A stretch of DNA of 64,000 nt from Bryobacteraceae bacterium (GTDB lineage Bacteria > Acidobacteriota > Terriglobia > Bryobacterales > Bryobacteraceae), in assembly GCA_026002855.1 (NCBI GenBank), contig BPGD01000001.1, forward strand, positions 1,577,972-1,641,971, given 5' to 3'. Positions 8,448-18,297 of the stretch are shown one piece after another; positions within the stretch are counted from its first letter, which is position 1; every line of letters starts with the position of its first letter. Under the pieces are notes generated by a model. The model did no database searches and was not told the DNA's origin. It saw only the letters and a program-made list of their open reading frames with translations. The translations under genes and the position numbers were made by a program.

Positions 8448-9705
8448 TCAGGAAGCGCGCGGAGCGAGGTTCGAGCGCGCGCGCCAGACCGTGGCCGCTG
8501 CGGAGCCGGAAGAAAGAGAAAATTCCGTGCCGGCAGCGAGAAAGGCTGCCTGGCCGGGGTTCAGCCCGGTGGTGATGTCCGCGCTGCGGAGCAGGACGTC
8601 GCCGTCGAGGGCGAGCAGAATCTCGGGGCCGCTGGAGGCGCGTTGCACAAGAGCGCCCGGGGCGAGCGCGATGCGGCTGAGCGCGAACTCCTCGACGGGC
8701 GCCGGGTAGAGCAGTTCGCTCTCGCCGCAGGGCACGCCTTCCAGGGGCGTGCAGGGGGCGTCTTCGAAGCGGACGATGCGCAGCAGTTCGCCGACGTCGA
8801 CGTGTTTTGGCGTCAGGCCGCCGCGCAGGACGTTGTCCGAGTTGGCCATCAGCTCGACGGTCGCGCCTTGGAGATAGGCGTGGAGGACGCCGGCGGGCTG
8901 GAACGTGCCCTGGCCGCGGCGGAGCCGCACGAGGTTGAGCAGGAAGATGGAGAAGATGCCGCGGTCGCGGCGGCCGCCCGGCAGGGGAAATTCGCGCGCG
9001 CCGCGGAGGGCCCAGTATTCGGGCGAGTCTTTCGGCGGCGCCGGGGCGCGCTCGAGTTTTTCGAGAAGAGAGTCGAGCAGCTCGTCGACGCGCTCCTGCG
9101 GCAGGTGCATGATGTGCGTGTAGAGTTCGCGCAGAAGGGCGGAGCGGGCCGTGCGGTCGCGTCCTGCGGCACGGGCGCGGGCCGCGAAATCCGGCGCAAT
9201 GGCGCGCGTGTCAGGGGAAGAATCCAGCCAGGCGGCGATTTCTTCCAGGGGGCGGAAGCCGTGCAGCATCCAGAAGTCGCCGAGCGCGGCGTGCACCTCG
9301 GGTTTGGCGTGGCGGTCCCGGTAGTTGCGGTGCGGGGCGTGGATGGGGATGCCCAGGGCGTTTTCGCGCTCGAAGCCTTCCCGCGCCTGCGCTTCGGCGG
9401 GGTGCACCTGAATGGAAAGCATCCTGCGCGCGTCGAGCACCTTGAGCAGGAACGGCAACACGGGGCCGAAGCGCGCGGCACAGGCCGGGCCGAGCCAGTG
9501 CTGCGGCGCGGAGGCAATGAGACGGTCGAGCGCGACGTCGCCTGCGGGCGTCAGGGCGATGGCAGGGGCCTTGGGATGCGCGCCATACCAGAGCTCGGCA
9601 AAGGGGCGGCGCTCCGGGTTGGGCATGCCGAGAAGCGCGGGCAGCAGCTCCGTGCCGCCCCAGTCGTAGTGCTGCACGGCGGGGCGGATGCGGAGGAGAC
9701 GCGGG

Positions 9706-9713
<8 letters not shown>
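8448..9713 (-). CDS. manA: Mannose-6-phosphate isomerase, type I
   Basis: 421-residue cupin enzyme that interconverts fructose-6-phosphate and mannose-6-phosphate in the cytoplasm. Type I PMI blocks are visible: PAVQHYDWGG near residue 15, FAELWYGAHPKAP (about 40), LSIQVHPAEAQAR, KPEVHAALGDFWMLHGFRP, and GTFQPAGVLHAYLQGATVELMANSDNVLRGGLTPKHVD region with its metal-binding histidines and glutamate. The start ATG at 9713 overlaps the end of the phosphohexomutase gene by 8 bases; a longer frame reaching 9908 is out-of-family sequence inside that gene. Together the two genes convert fructose-6-phosphate to mannose-1-phosphate, feeding GDP-mannose for surface sugars. Confidence 0.9.
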
Positions 9714-11343
<1,630 letters not shown>

Positions 11344-11404
11344 CGGTGGGACCTCCCGTGTGGCGTCCGACTCCCAGCATAGCCGAGGGTGGTTGGCGCG
11401 GCGC

Positions 11405-11809
11405 TCAGGCGCGCCGGCCGCCGCGGCGGGCGGGCATCAGGCAAAGGGCCGCGCCGCCGAGCACGGCCACCGGATAAAGAAGCAGCATGCCGCCGAGGTA
11501 CCAGACGGGGAGCTGGCCAAGGCTCGAGCCCGCCATGAGGATGCCCATGGTCTCGCCGAGCACGATGAGATAGAGCGCGTGCCGCCAGGGCCGCTCGGGA
11601 GCCAGCCGGGCGGCAAGCCATCCCCCCGCCATGGCAGCCAGAAAACTTGCGGCCAGCCGGAGGCCCAGCAGCCAGGCCGGAGACGGCAGCCCGTTGCCGT
11701 ACTGGCCCGGGAAGAGCCGCGTCAGAAGGGCGTCGGCGGCCAGGACGAGCGCCTGAATGAGAAACCACCCTCCGAGGACTGCCAGCAGCGTGCGCCCCAT
11801 CAGCCCCAC
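11405..11809 (-). CDS. Four-helix membrane protein of unknown function
   Basis: 134-residue protein with no recognised family. Four hydrophobic helices are visible: about residues 7-27 (TLLAVLGGWFLIQALVLAAD), 46-64 (LLGLRLAASFLAAMAGGWLA), 77-95 (HALYLIVLGETMGILMAG) and 101-122 (PVWYLGGMLLLYPVAVLGG). The tail is arginine-rich (RRGGRR), fitting a cytoplasmic C terminus. It lies between the M48 gene (upstream, 37-base gap) and the phosphohexomutase gene on the same strand. Codon use and lack of a better overlapping frame support coding. Confidence 0.65.
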   Translation of the reverse strand: MGLMGRTLLAVLGGWFLIQALVLAADALLTRLFPGQYGNGLPSPAWLLGLRLAASFLAAMAGGWLAARLAPERPWRHALYLIVLGETMGILMAGSSLGQLPVWYLGGMLLLYPVAVLGGAALCLMPARRGGRRA

Positions 11810-11846
11810 TGTAGCGCAGCGGCGCGGCCGCCGCCGTCCCTGCGCG

Positions 11847-12920
11847 TCATGCGGTGGTGACGCCCAGAACGGCGGGTTCGGCAGCCCGCAGCTCCTCCAC
11901 GCGGAGAGTGAGGCGCGGATGGGAAGAATAGATGTTGATGAGAAAGCCGAAGAAGCCGGCGGCGTCCCGTTCCTGGCTGACGAAAGACTCGATGTTCAGT
12001 TGCGGCGTGAGAGCCCGGCTGCCACAGGCTAGGGCGCCGAGGGCGCGGATTGCCGCGGCCTTGCTGCCCGACAGCCACAGGCCGGCGCGGTCCGCGCTGA
12101 ATTCGCAGGCGCGGGAATAGGCCGAGCCCAGAAACGGGACCAGCAACCCGGGAAACAGAAAGAGGTGCTTCAGCGGGCTTGTGTGACCCAGGGCGTGATG
12201 GCCCAGTTCGTGGCCCACGACAGCGCCGAGCTCGTCCAGCGAACCGGTGGACAGGAGCAGGTCCACGAGGTCGGACATCAGCAGGATGTACTTGTTGCGC
12301 AGGCGCCGGATGGCGAGCGCGTTGACCAGGCCGTTGCCGTTGACGATGAAGATATCCGGCGTTTTTGTCAGGCCGAGTCGCGTGGAAAAGTTCCTGGCCA
12401 TTTCGTGGATTTCCGGGAATTGCGTCTCGCTGACGCGGACGGAATTTCCCAATAATTGAGCCCGGAAAAACTTCTCGGCGAACCAGGCGATCAGGAGCAC
12501 CGGAAGCGCGATGGCCCAGCCGATCAGGAGGACAATCCAGATAAGGAACAGCCAGGCGATGACGCCGGCCACGGCGGCAAGGGCGAAGTACGTCGATTCC
12601 TTTGGATGACGCAGTTGGGGAGTCCAGCCGTTCGGGGCCATCCCGGGCGGCGCCATTGAGGCGGCCGGCTGCGGCACGCCCGGTTGCAACGGTGGAATGG
12701 CGACCGTCTGGGAGGCCTGAGGCGTAACGGGATCGGCTTGCCGGAGCACACCTGCCTGCGGAGGCGGCGCAGCCTCCGGGGCGGTTGCAGACGACGGAGA
12801 GGCGGCGGCAGAGGGAGACGAGGCGTGGACGGGCGCGGAGGAACGCATGATCGCGCCGCACCAGGGGCAGAAATGGTCCGCTCCTTCTACCGGATGTTTG
12901 CAACTTGGACAGGTCTGCAT
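11847..12920 (-). CDS. M48-family metalloprotease with N-terminal zinc ribbon
   Basis: 357-residue membrane-bound zinc protease related to HtpX. Cys4, Cys7, Cys18 and Cys21 form a zinc ribbon, followed by a proline/alanine-rich linker to about residue 105 and two adjacent membrane helices (about 111-148). The M48 catalytic motif HELGHH is at about 237-242, and the third zinc ligand is Glu in CEFSADRAG (about 273). HtpX-type enzymes degrade damaged membrane proteins on the cytoplasmic face; the added ribbon suggests partner or nucleic-acid contact, which is inference. No convincing Shine-Dalgarno precedes the ATG. It is divergent from bcp across a 235-base gap. Confidence 0.88.
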   Translation of the reverse strand: MQTCPSCKHPVEGADHFCPWCGAIMRSSAPVHASSPSAAASPSSATAPEAAPPPQAGVLRQADPVTPQASQTVAIPPLQPGVPQPAASMAPPGMAPNGWTPQLRHPKESTYFALAAVAGVIAWLFLIWIVLLIGWAIALPVLLIAWFAEKFFRAQLLGNSVRVSETQFPEIHEMARNFSTRLGLTKTPDIFIVNGNGLVNALAIRRLRNKYILLMSDLVDLLLSTGSLDELGAVVGHELGHHALGHTSPLKHLFLFPGLLVPFLGSAYSRACEFSADRAGLWLSGSKAAAIRALGALACGSRALTPQLNIESFVSQERDAAGFFGFLINIYSSHPRLTLRVEELRAAEPAVLGVTTA

Positions 12921-13155
12921 GGAGGTTTCTGTGAAAGGAAGTTAGCACAGATTTCGGAAAAGTGAGCAAAAATTTTTCGGTGATTTTTCTTTTTGCCTGT
13001 TGTTTTCCCCCACATGGGTCAACCGCGGGGGGGGTGGACCGGCCAGCCTCACCCATCCGGGAGCGGCCGGGCGGGAACAGCGCCGCGAAGCCGCCCGTCT
13101 CCGGTCCGCCGCGCAGCTCTGGAATCCGCCGCCGGGCTGGCGCATCATTTGAGTT

Positions 13156-13626
13156 ATGGCTGAACTGAAAGAAGGATCCAAGGCGCCGGACTTCACGCTG
13201 CCGAGCGATTCGGGCGAGAAGGTAAAGCTCAGTTCGTTTGCGGACCGGACGGTGGTTTTGTATTTCTACCCCCGCGCCGACACGCCGGGCTGCACGAAGG
13301 AAGCCTGCAGCTTCCGGGACCACCATGCGGAGATTCTCGGCCGCGGGGCGGTGGTGCTGGGCGTCTCGCCGGATGACGTGCCGGCGCTGGTGAAGTTCAA
13401 ACAAAAATACTCGCTTCCGTTTCCGCTGCTGGCCGACCCGGATCACAAGGTGGCGGAAAAATATGGCGTGTGGGTGGAAAAGAACATGTACGGCAAGAAG
13501 ACGATGGGCATTGAGCGGAGCACGTTCCTGATTCACCGGGGGAAGATCGCGAAGATTTTCCGCAAGGTAAAAGTGGACGGGCACACGGACGAGGTGCTGA
13601 AGGCGCTTGACGGGCTGCCGGCCTGA
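13156..13626 (+). CDS. bcp: Thioredoxin-dependent peroxiredoxin, Bcp/PrxQ type
   Basis: 156-residue cytoplasmic peroxiredoxin that reduces hydrogen peroxide and organic peroxides using thioredoxin. The peroxidatic cysteine is Cys46 in TPGCTKEACSFRD and the resolving cysteine is Cys51, the classic Bcp 4-residue spacing. Typical flanks are present: APDFTLPS near residue 11, VVLYFYPRADTPG before the cysteine, and VWVEKNMYGKKTMGIERST further on. Both active-site cysteines are encoded as Cys, not UGA, although the window has a tRNA-Sec gene. No Shine-Dalgarno is evident at the ATG. It converges on mutS2 with only 27 bases between stops. Confidence 0.93.
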   Translation: MAELKEGSKAPDFTLPSDSGEKVKLSSFADRTVVLYFYPRADTPGCTKEACSFRDHHAEILGRGAVVLGVSPDDVPALVKFKQKYSLPFPLLADPDHKVAEKYGVWVEKNMYGKKTMGIERSTFLIHRGKIAKIFRKVKVDGHTDEVLKALDGLPA

Positions 13627-13653
13627 GAGGATCAGGCGGGGGCGGCACGGGCA

Positions 13654-16062
13654 TCAGCTCTCTTTCAGCTCGATAATGGTGGCGCCGGCGCCGCCTTCAG
13701 AAGGCGAGGCCGGATAGAACTTTTCAACGTGCGGGTGGGCGCGGCAGAGGTCCTCGACGGCCCGTTTCAGCACTCCCATGCCGTGGCCGTGAATGACCCG
13801 CACGCGGGTGACGCCGGCCAGGAATGCGTCGTCAAGGAATTTATCCACTTCTTCGCGCGCCTCGTCGGCGGTTTTGCCGATGACGTTGATTTCTCGGGTG
13901 AGCGTGTCCCAGCGCGGGCCGGCGGTGAGCGTGACGCCGGCGGGGAGCCGGGCGCCGCCCGGGGCCGCAGGCAGCACTTCGAGCACGTCCTGCGCGCTGA
14001 CCTGCATGCGCAGGAATCCGACGTCCACTTCGAGCCGGCCATCGGGCAGCACCTTTCTGACCCGTGCGGGCTGGCTCACGTCGCGCAGGCGCACGCGCAC
14101 GCCTTCGCGGAGTTCCGGCGGTGCGGCGGCAGGAGCCGGGCCGGCGCCGGGCCGCAGCGAGCGGACCGATTCTTCAAACTCGCGGCGCACGCGGGCCGCC
14201 TGGCGGAGCGCCTTTTCGGCCTGGCGGCGCTGCTCCGGCGCGGCGAGAACGCTTGAGATCAGTTCCTGGGCCTGCTTTTCGAACTGGCGGCGGGCGGCCT
14301 CGGCCGCCTGCTCGATCTCGCGCAGGCGGGCCTGCTCGCGCCGCTCCATCTTTTCGAGCAGCGTGCGTTCGCGTTCTTCGAGCGCGGCGCGTTGCCGCTC
14401 GAGTTCCTCGAGGCGCGCGGTGACTTCCGCCAGGCGCCGTTCGAGCTGCGCGATCAGTTCGTTCATCTGGCGGTCGCGCTCGCTCATGGCGGCGCGAGCG
14501 CGCTGGATCAACCGTTCGGGCAGGCCGAGCCGGGCGGCGATGTCGAGACCGGCGGACTTGCCGGGCAGGCCGACGTGCATGCGATAGGTGGGCTCAAGCG
14601 TCTCCTCATTGAAGCCCATGGCGGCGTTGAGGACGCCCGGCGTGGCGGCGCCGAACAGCTTCAGGGCCGGCAGGTGGGTGGAGGCGAGCGTGAAGGCGCC
14701 GCGGCGGTGGAAGTCTTCGAGCACGGCGACGCCGAGCGCGCCGCCCTCGTCGGGATCGGTGGCGCGGCCGAGCTCATCGAGCAGCACGAGCGAGCCGGAC
14801 GTCGCCAGGGCGAGGATCTCGCGGATCCGTTCGATGTGCGCGCTGAAGCTGGACAGGCTCTGCTCGATGCTCTGGTTGTCGCCGATGTCGGCGAGCACGT
14901 CATCAAACCAGGGGAGCACGGCACGGGCGGCGGGCACGGGCACGCCGCTTTGCGCCATCAGCGCGGCGAGCGCGGCGCACTTCATGGCGACGGTCTTGCC
15001 GCCGGTGTTGGGGCCGCTGATGAGGAGGGTGCGGCGGTCCGCGTCGAGCTCGAAAGACAGCGGCACGACGCGGCGGCGCTGGCGGCGGAAGACGTCTTCG
15101 AGCAGCGGGTGCCGGGTCTCTTCCAGCAGGAAGCGCGGCGCCTCGTCGGGCGAAAACTCCGGGATGGTGCAGCCGAAGTCGAGCGCGAAGCGGGCGCAGG
15201 CGAAAGCGAAGTCGAGCGCGGCGAGGGCGTCGGCCGCTGCGCGCACCTGTTCGGCGTGGCGGCGGAGCGAGGCAGTGAGCCCGCGCAGAATGCGGTGGAT
15301 TTCGCGCTGTTCTTCTTCGGCGAGCCGGACGAGTTCGTTGTTCAGCTCGATGGTCTCCAGCGGCTCGAGAAACAGCGTATGGCCGCTGCCGCTGGCGGCG
15401 TGGACAACGCCCGGCAGGCGGCGGCGCGCGCCCGGAACGATGGGCACGACGAAACGATCGTTGCGGATGGTGATGAACTCTTCCTGAAGCAGCCCGTCCT
15501 CGTGGTGGGACTTGAGGAACCGCTCGAGCGATTCGTGGATAAGGCGGCGCTGGCGTTCCATGTCGCGGCGGATGCGCGCGAGTTCCGGGCTGGCGTCATC
15601 GGCAATCGAGCCGTCGGGGAGGATGCGGCCCGAGACCTCGCGCAGCGCGTCGCGGAAGTCGGCGATGGAGGCGGCGCGTGCAGCGAGGCGCGGGAACTCG
15701 GCCGCGCGGGGGGCGAGCGTCTGGCGGACCTCGGCGGCGCGCTCGAGCATGATGCAGAGAGCATGGATCTCGGAAGGTTCGAGCACCGCGCCCTCGATCC
15801 GCAGGCGCGCCTCGGCGGCGGCGACGTCCGGCAGCCCGGCAAAGCGGAGCGGGGCGAGGGCGGAGCGGCGAGCGGGCTTCTGCTGCTCGCGCAGCCACGC
15901 GATGGCTTCGGCAGCCTCTTCGAGCGCGGCCCGGGCGGCGGTGCGGTCCGGCAGCGGAGCCATGCGGTCGATCAGCCGGCGGCCGCCGGGCGATTCCACA
16001 TAGCGGGCCAGCAGGTCGCGGAGGCGATCGTATTCGAGCAGTTCGAGGCTGCGCGCGTTCAT
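13654..16062 (-). CDS. mutS2: Endonuclease MutS2
   Basis: 802-residue MutS2, a DNA-binding ATPase that in other bacteria suppresses homologous recombination or rescues collided ribosomes. The N-terminal lever/clamp region is followed by the MutS ATPase core: Walker A GPNTGGKT near residue 333, DELGRATDPDEGGALG as Walker B/D-loop and STHLPALK. A KOW-like segment (VRLRDVSQPARVRKV) and a C-terminal Smr domain follow, with HGHGMGVLKRAV as its catalytic-type motif. The long charged helix between ATPase and Smr (about 520-660) is a coiled coil. The ATG at 16062 shares ATGA with the Nudix stop. No mismatch-repair MutS N-terminal domain is present, as expected. Confidence 0.93.
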   Translation of the reverse strand: MNARSLELLEYDRLRDLLARYVESPGGRRLIDRMAPLPDRTAARAALEEAAEAIAWLREQQKPARRSALAPLRFAGLPDVAAAEARLRIEGAVLEPSEIHALCIMLERAAEVRQTLAPRAAEFPRLAARAASIADFRDALREVSGRILPDGSIADDASPELARIRRDMERQRRLIHESLERFLKSHHEDGLLQEEFITIRNDRFVVPIVPGARRRLPGVVHAASGSGHTLFLEPLETIELNNELVRLAEEEQREIHRILRGLTASLRRHAEQVRAAADALAALDFAFACARFALDFGCTIPEFSPDEAPRFLLEETRHPLLEDVFRRQRRRVVPLSFELDADRRTLLISGPNTGGKTVAMKCAALAALMAQSGVPVPAARAVLPWFDDVLADIGDNQSIEQSLSSFSAHIERIREILALATSGSLVLLDELGRATDPDEGGALGVAVLEDFHRRGAFTLASTHLPALKLFGAATPGVLNAAMGFNEETLEPTYRMHVGLPGKSAGLDIAARLGLPERLIQRARAAMSERDRQMNELIAQLERRLAEVTARLEELERQRAALEERERTLLEKMERREQARLREIEQAAEAARRQFEKQAQELISSVLAAPEQRRQAEKALRQAARVRREFEESVRSLRPGAGPAPAAAPPELREGVRVRLRDVSQPARVRKVLPDGRLEVDVGFLRMQVSAQDVLEVLPAAPGGARLPAGVTLTAGPRWDTLTREINVIGKTADEAREEVDKFLDDAFLAGVTRVRVIHGHGMGVLKRAVEDLCRAHPHVEKFYPASPSEGGAGATIIELKES

Positions 16063-16514
16063 TCGCTCCACTCCCGCCAGATGGCGAGCGCCTTTTCGAT
16101 GACGGGCGGCGTGCCCGGGGCCACCTGGAGGGCGGCGAGCTGGTCGAGCTCCACCCAGCGCGCATCGGCGACGTCGCTGCCCCACTGGAGGCGGCCGCCA
16201 CAGGAGCGGCAGAGGTAGTCGATGATGACGTAGTGGTATTCGGCGCGCCCGTGCTGATCCTTGATGATGCGCTCAAAGATGGCGGCGACGGTGAGCGGCT
16301 CCACTTCCAGGCCGGTCTCTTCGCGGACCTCGCGGCGCAGGGCCTGATCGAGCCGCTCGCCTGCCTCGACGAGTCCGCCGGGCAGGGTCCACCAGCCTTT
16401 CAACGGCTCCTGGCCGCGCTCGATGAGAAGGACGCGCGGGCCGTCAAAGAGCACCGCGCCCACGCCGACGAGCGGGCGCGGGGGGTAGCGGCGTGGGATG
16501 GATTCGCCGCTCAT
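16059..16514 (-). CDS. Nudix hydrolase
   Basis: 151-residue Nudix hydrolase, cleaving a nucleoside diphosphate linked to another group. The Nudix box is intact, from GGLVEAGERLDQAL to REVREETGLEVE (about residues 45-70), matching Gx5Ex7REUxEExGU. N-terminal PLVGVGAVLFDGPRVLLIER is the usual first strand region. The exact substrate cannot be told from sequence. It overlaps both neighbours by 4 bases (SMP-30 gene upstream, mutS2 downstream), and with MutS2 could suggest nucleotide-pool clean-up, but this is only context. Confidence 0.9.
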   Translation of the reverse strand: MSGESIPRRYPPRPLVGVGAVLFDGPRVLLIERGQEPLKGWWTLPGGLVEAGERLDQALRREVREETGLEVEPLTVAAIFERIIKDQHGRAEYHYVIIDYLCRSCGGRLQWGSDVADARWVELDQLAALQVAPGTPPVIEKALAIWREWSE

Positions 16515-17398
16515 GGCTCTTTGGCCGGCTCCGCTCTGCGGGCGAGGTGGTACACGGCGTCACGCGCCGAGACAAAGATGTCGCCGGTGGAGCGGTGCAC
16601 GAAGAGGTTCGCGGAGCGCTCCGGGACGCGGATCTTTTCGATGAGCCGCCCCCTGGGAGAGTAAATCTCGATGTGTTCGCCGGCGGCGATCAGAAGCTCG
16701 CCCTCGGCGGACGTGCGGAGGCCCAGGGGGATGCCGCCGGTGCGCGGAACGAGGACGCGCGGATTGGAGGCCGCGCCGGAGCGGGCGACGTCAAAGGCGC
16801 GGACGAGGCGCTCGTCGGTGAAGGTGACGTAGAGGGTGCGCTCGTCGGGCGAGAGTGCGATGCCGACGGGGCGCGAATCGCCACGCCAGATGACCTCCAA
16901 CGGGCCCTTAGGCGGCAGATGGAAGACGCCGTGGAAAGGCAACTGGCGGCGCTCGTCGGCCGAGCCGAAGGCGGGATCTGTGAAGTAGATGTGACCGCCG
17001 GAGCGGAGGGCGAGGTCGTTCGGCCCGTTGAGCCGCTTGCCGTCATAGGCGTCGACGAGCACGGTGAGGCGGCCGTCCGTTTCGATGCGTACCAGGCGGC
17101 GCGCTTCGGACTCGCAGATGAGCAGCCGGCCCCGGTCGTCGAAGGCGAGCCCGGCGGCGCCTCCCGCGGGCTGGCGTGCAACGGCGATGGGCCGGCCGGG
17201 CGCGAGGCGGAGGATGCGGTCGGCCGGCGGGTCGGCCACCAGCAGCGCGCCGTCGGCCTCCAGCGCCAGGCCATCGGCGTAGCGGAAGCCGGACGCCATG
17301 CGTTGCAGCAGATGCTGCTGGGGTTGCTGCGCCGGGCAGATCAGTGCGGCGGCAAGCGCCAGGCCAAGCCGACTCACGCCTCCATTGTAGGCGTTCAT
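16511..17398 (-). CDS. SMP-30/gluconolactonase-like secreted beta-propeller
   Basis: 295-residue protein with an N-terminal signal-like segment (residues 9-25, RLGLALAAALICPAQQ) followed by a beta-propeller of the SMP-30/NHL type. Repeated blade signatures are visible: GFRYADGLALEADGALLVAD, GAAGLAFDDRGRLLICE, GPNDLALRSGGHIYFTDPAFG and PVGIALSPDERTLYVT. GPNDL and DPAFG are typical calcium-binding lactonase positions. It probably hydrolyses a sugar lactone or similar ester outside the cytoplasm. The start at 17398 shares ATGA with the GNAT stop; a GTG at residue 8 is an alternative. Substrate is unknown. Confidence 0.82.
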   Translation of the reverse strand: MNAYNGGVSRLGLALAAALICPAQQPQQHLLQRMASGFRYADGLALEADGALLVADPPADRILRLAPGRPIAVARQPAGGAAGLAFDDRGRLLICESEARRLVRIETDGRLTVLVDAYDGKRLNGPNDLALRSGGHIYFTDPAFGSADERRQLPFHGVFHLPPKGPLEVIWRGDSRPVGIALSPDERTLYVTFTDERLVRAFDVARSGAASNPRVLVPRTGGIPLGLRTSAEGELLIAAGEHIEIYSPRGRLIEKIRVPERSANLFVHRSTGDIFVSARDAVYHLARRAEPAKEP

Positions 17399-18135
17399 CC
17401 GTACTCGAAGCCCGCCAGCGCGAAGACCCACTCCGGCCGCTCCTGCACCGGAGGCCCGAGACGCATGCGAACGAGGTGACGGACCGGCGCAAAGCCGAGG
17501 CTTACGGCGAGCTCCCGGGCCGCCGCGTTGGGCTCCGGGATGTCCCAGAAGGCGGGCCCGCGGATGCCGCAGCCGCGGATGATGGCGGCGGCCTCGGCCG
17601 CGGTGCGGGCGGTGATGGGGCCGAGATAGGCGGCGACGCGGCCCGGACGCGACCAACCCGTCTTGACGAGCAGACGGCGGCGGTCGGCGCCGAAGGCGAG
17701 GCGGTCCAGATCGAGGTCAAACTGCGGCGCGCGGCTCTCGGCGGCATGGAGTTGGCCCGACCAACGCGCGACGCCATATTCCGGGGCGAACCCCAGGCGC
17801 TCATAGACCGGGCGGCCCATTTCGGTCGCGTCCAGGCGGACGGTGGCGACGCCTCGTTGGGCGCAAAAGTCCAGGCACTGTTCAAGGAGCCGTGTGGCGT
17901 GGCCGCGGCCGCGATGTTCGGGCAGGGTGAGCACCATGCCGATCCAGGCCAGGGCTTCGCCGTAGGTGATCACCGTGGCCGAAGCGATGATGCGCCGGCC
18001 CTCCTCGATGCCGAAGCATCCTTCGGGCTCGAGCTCGAGAAGGCGCAGCCAGTCTTCTGGGGTCTGGTTCCAGCCGGCTGTCGTGGACAGATCCAGCAGG
18101 GCGGGCAGATCGGATGGATCAAGCCGGCGGAGCAT
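17395..18135 (-). CDS. GNAT-family N-acetyltransferase
   Basis: 246-residue acetyltransferase, first gene of the GNAT / SMP-30 / Nudix / mutS2 operon. The acetyl-CoA loop is PEHRGRGHATRLLE (about residues 71-84), with the following helix and the strand VATVRLDATEMGRPVYERLGF region typical of GNAT motif B. The C-terminal 110 residues resemble the second, degenerate half of two-domain GNATs. A GGGGG stretch lies shortly before the ATG. The acceptor substrate cannot be inferred. The gene is divergent from the first Oar-like receptor, and their promoters must overlap in the 18136-18297 gap. Confidence 0.85.
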   Translation of the reverse strand: MLRRLDPSDLPALLDLSTTAGWNQTPEDWLRLLELEPEGCFGIEEGRRIIASATVITYGEALAWIGMVLTLPEHRGRGHATRLLEQCLDFCAQRGVATVRLDATEMGRPVYERLGFAPEYGVARWSGQLHAAESRAPQFDLDLDRLAFGADRRRLLVKTGWSRPGRVAAYLGPITARTAAEAAAIIRGCGIRGPAFWDIPEPNAAARELAVSLGFAPVRHLVRMRLGPPVQERPEWVFALAGFEYG

Positions 18136-18162
18136 GCGCCCCCAGGCGAACTGACATTTCTA

Positions 18163-18191
18163 TTGACTCGATACCGGACCTCCAATATATT
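18163..18191 (+). promoter_or_regulatory. Promoter of the first Oar-like receptor gene
   Basis: TTGACT (18163-18168), 17-base spacer, TATATT (18186-18191) in an A/T-rich patch. The predicted transcript starts near 18198 and carries about 100 untranslated bases before the ATG at 18298. Confidence 0.75.
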
Positions 18192-18297
18192 ACATGTAGC
18201 CGGGGTGAGGGACGAAGCTGAGCTGGGAGTTGAGATGCAGGGGCTTCTCTCGCGCATTCCGGAATCACAATTTCCAACGGAAAAGGAACATCTTGCG

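Noticed and set aside
13156-13626. Peroxiredoxin as a selenoprotein
   Set aside because: Both active-site positions are Cys codons, with no in-frame TGA.
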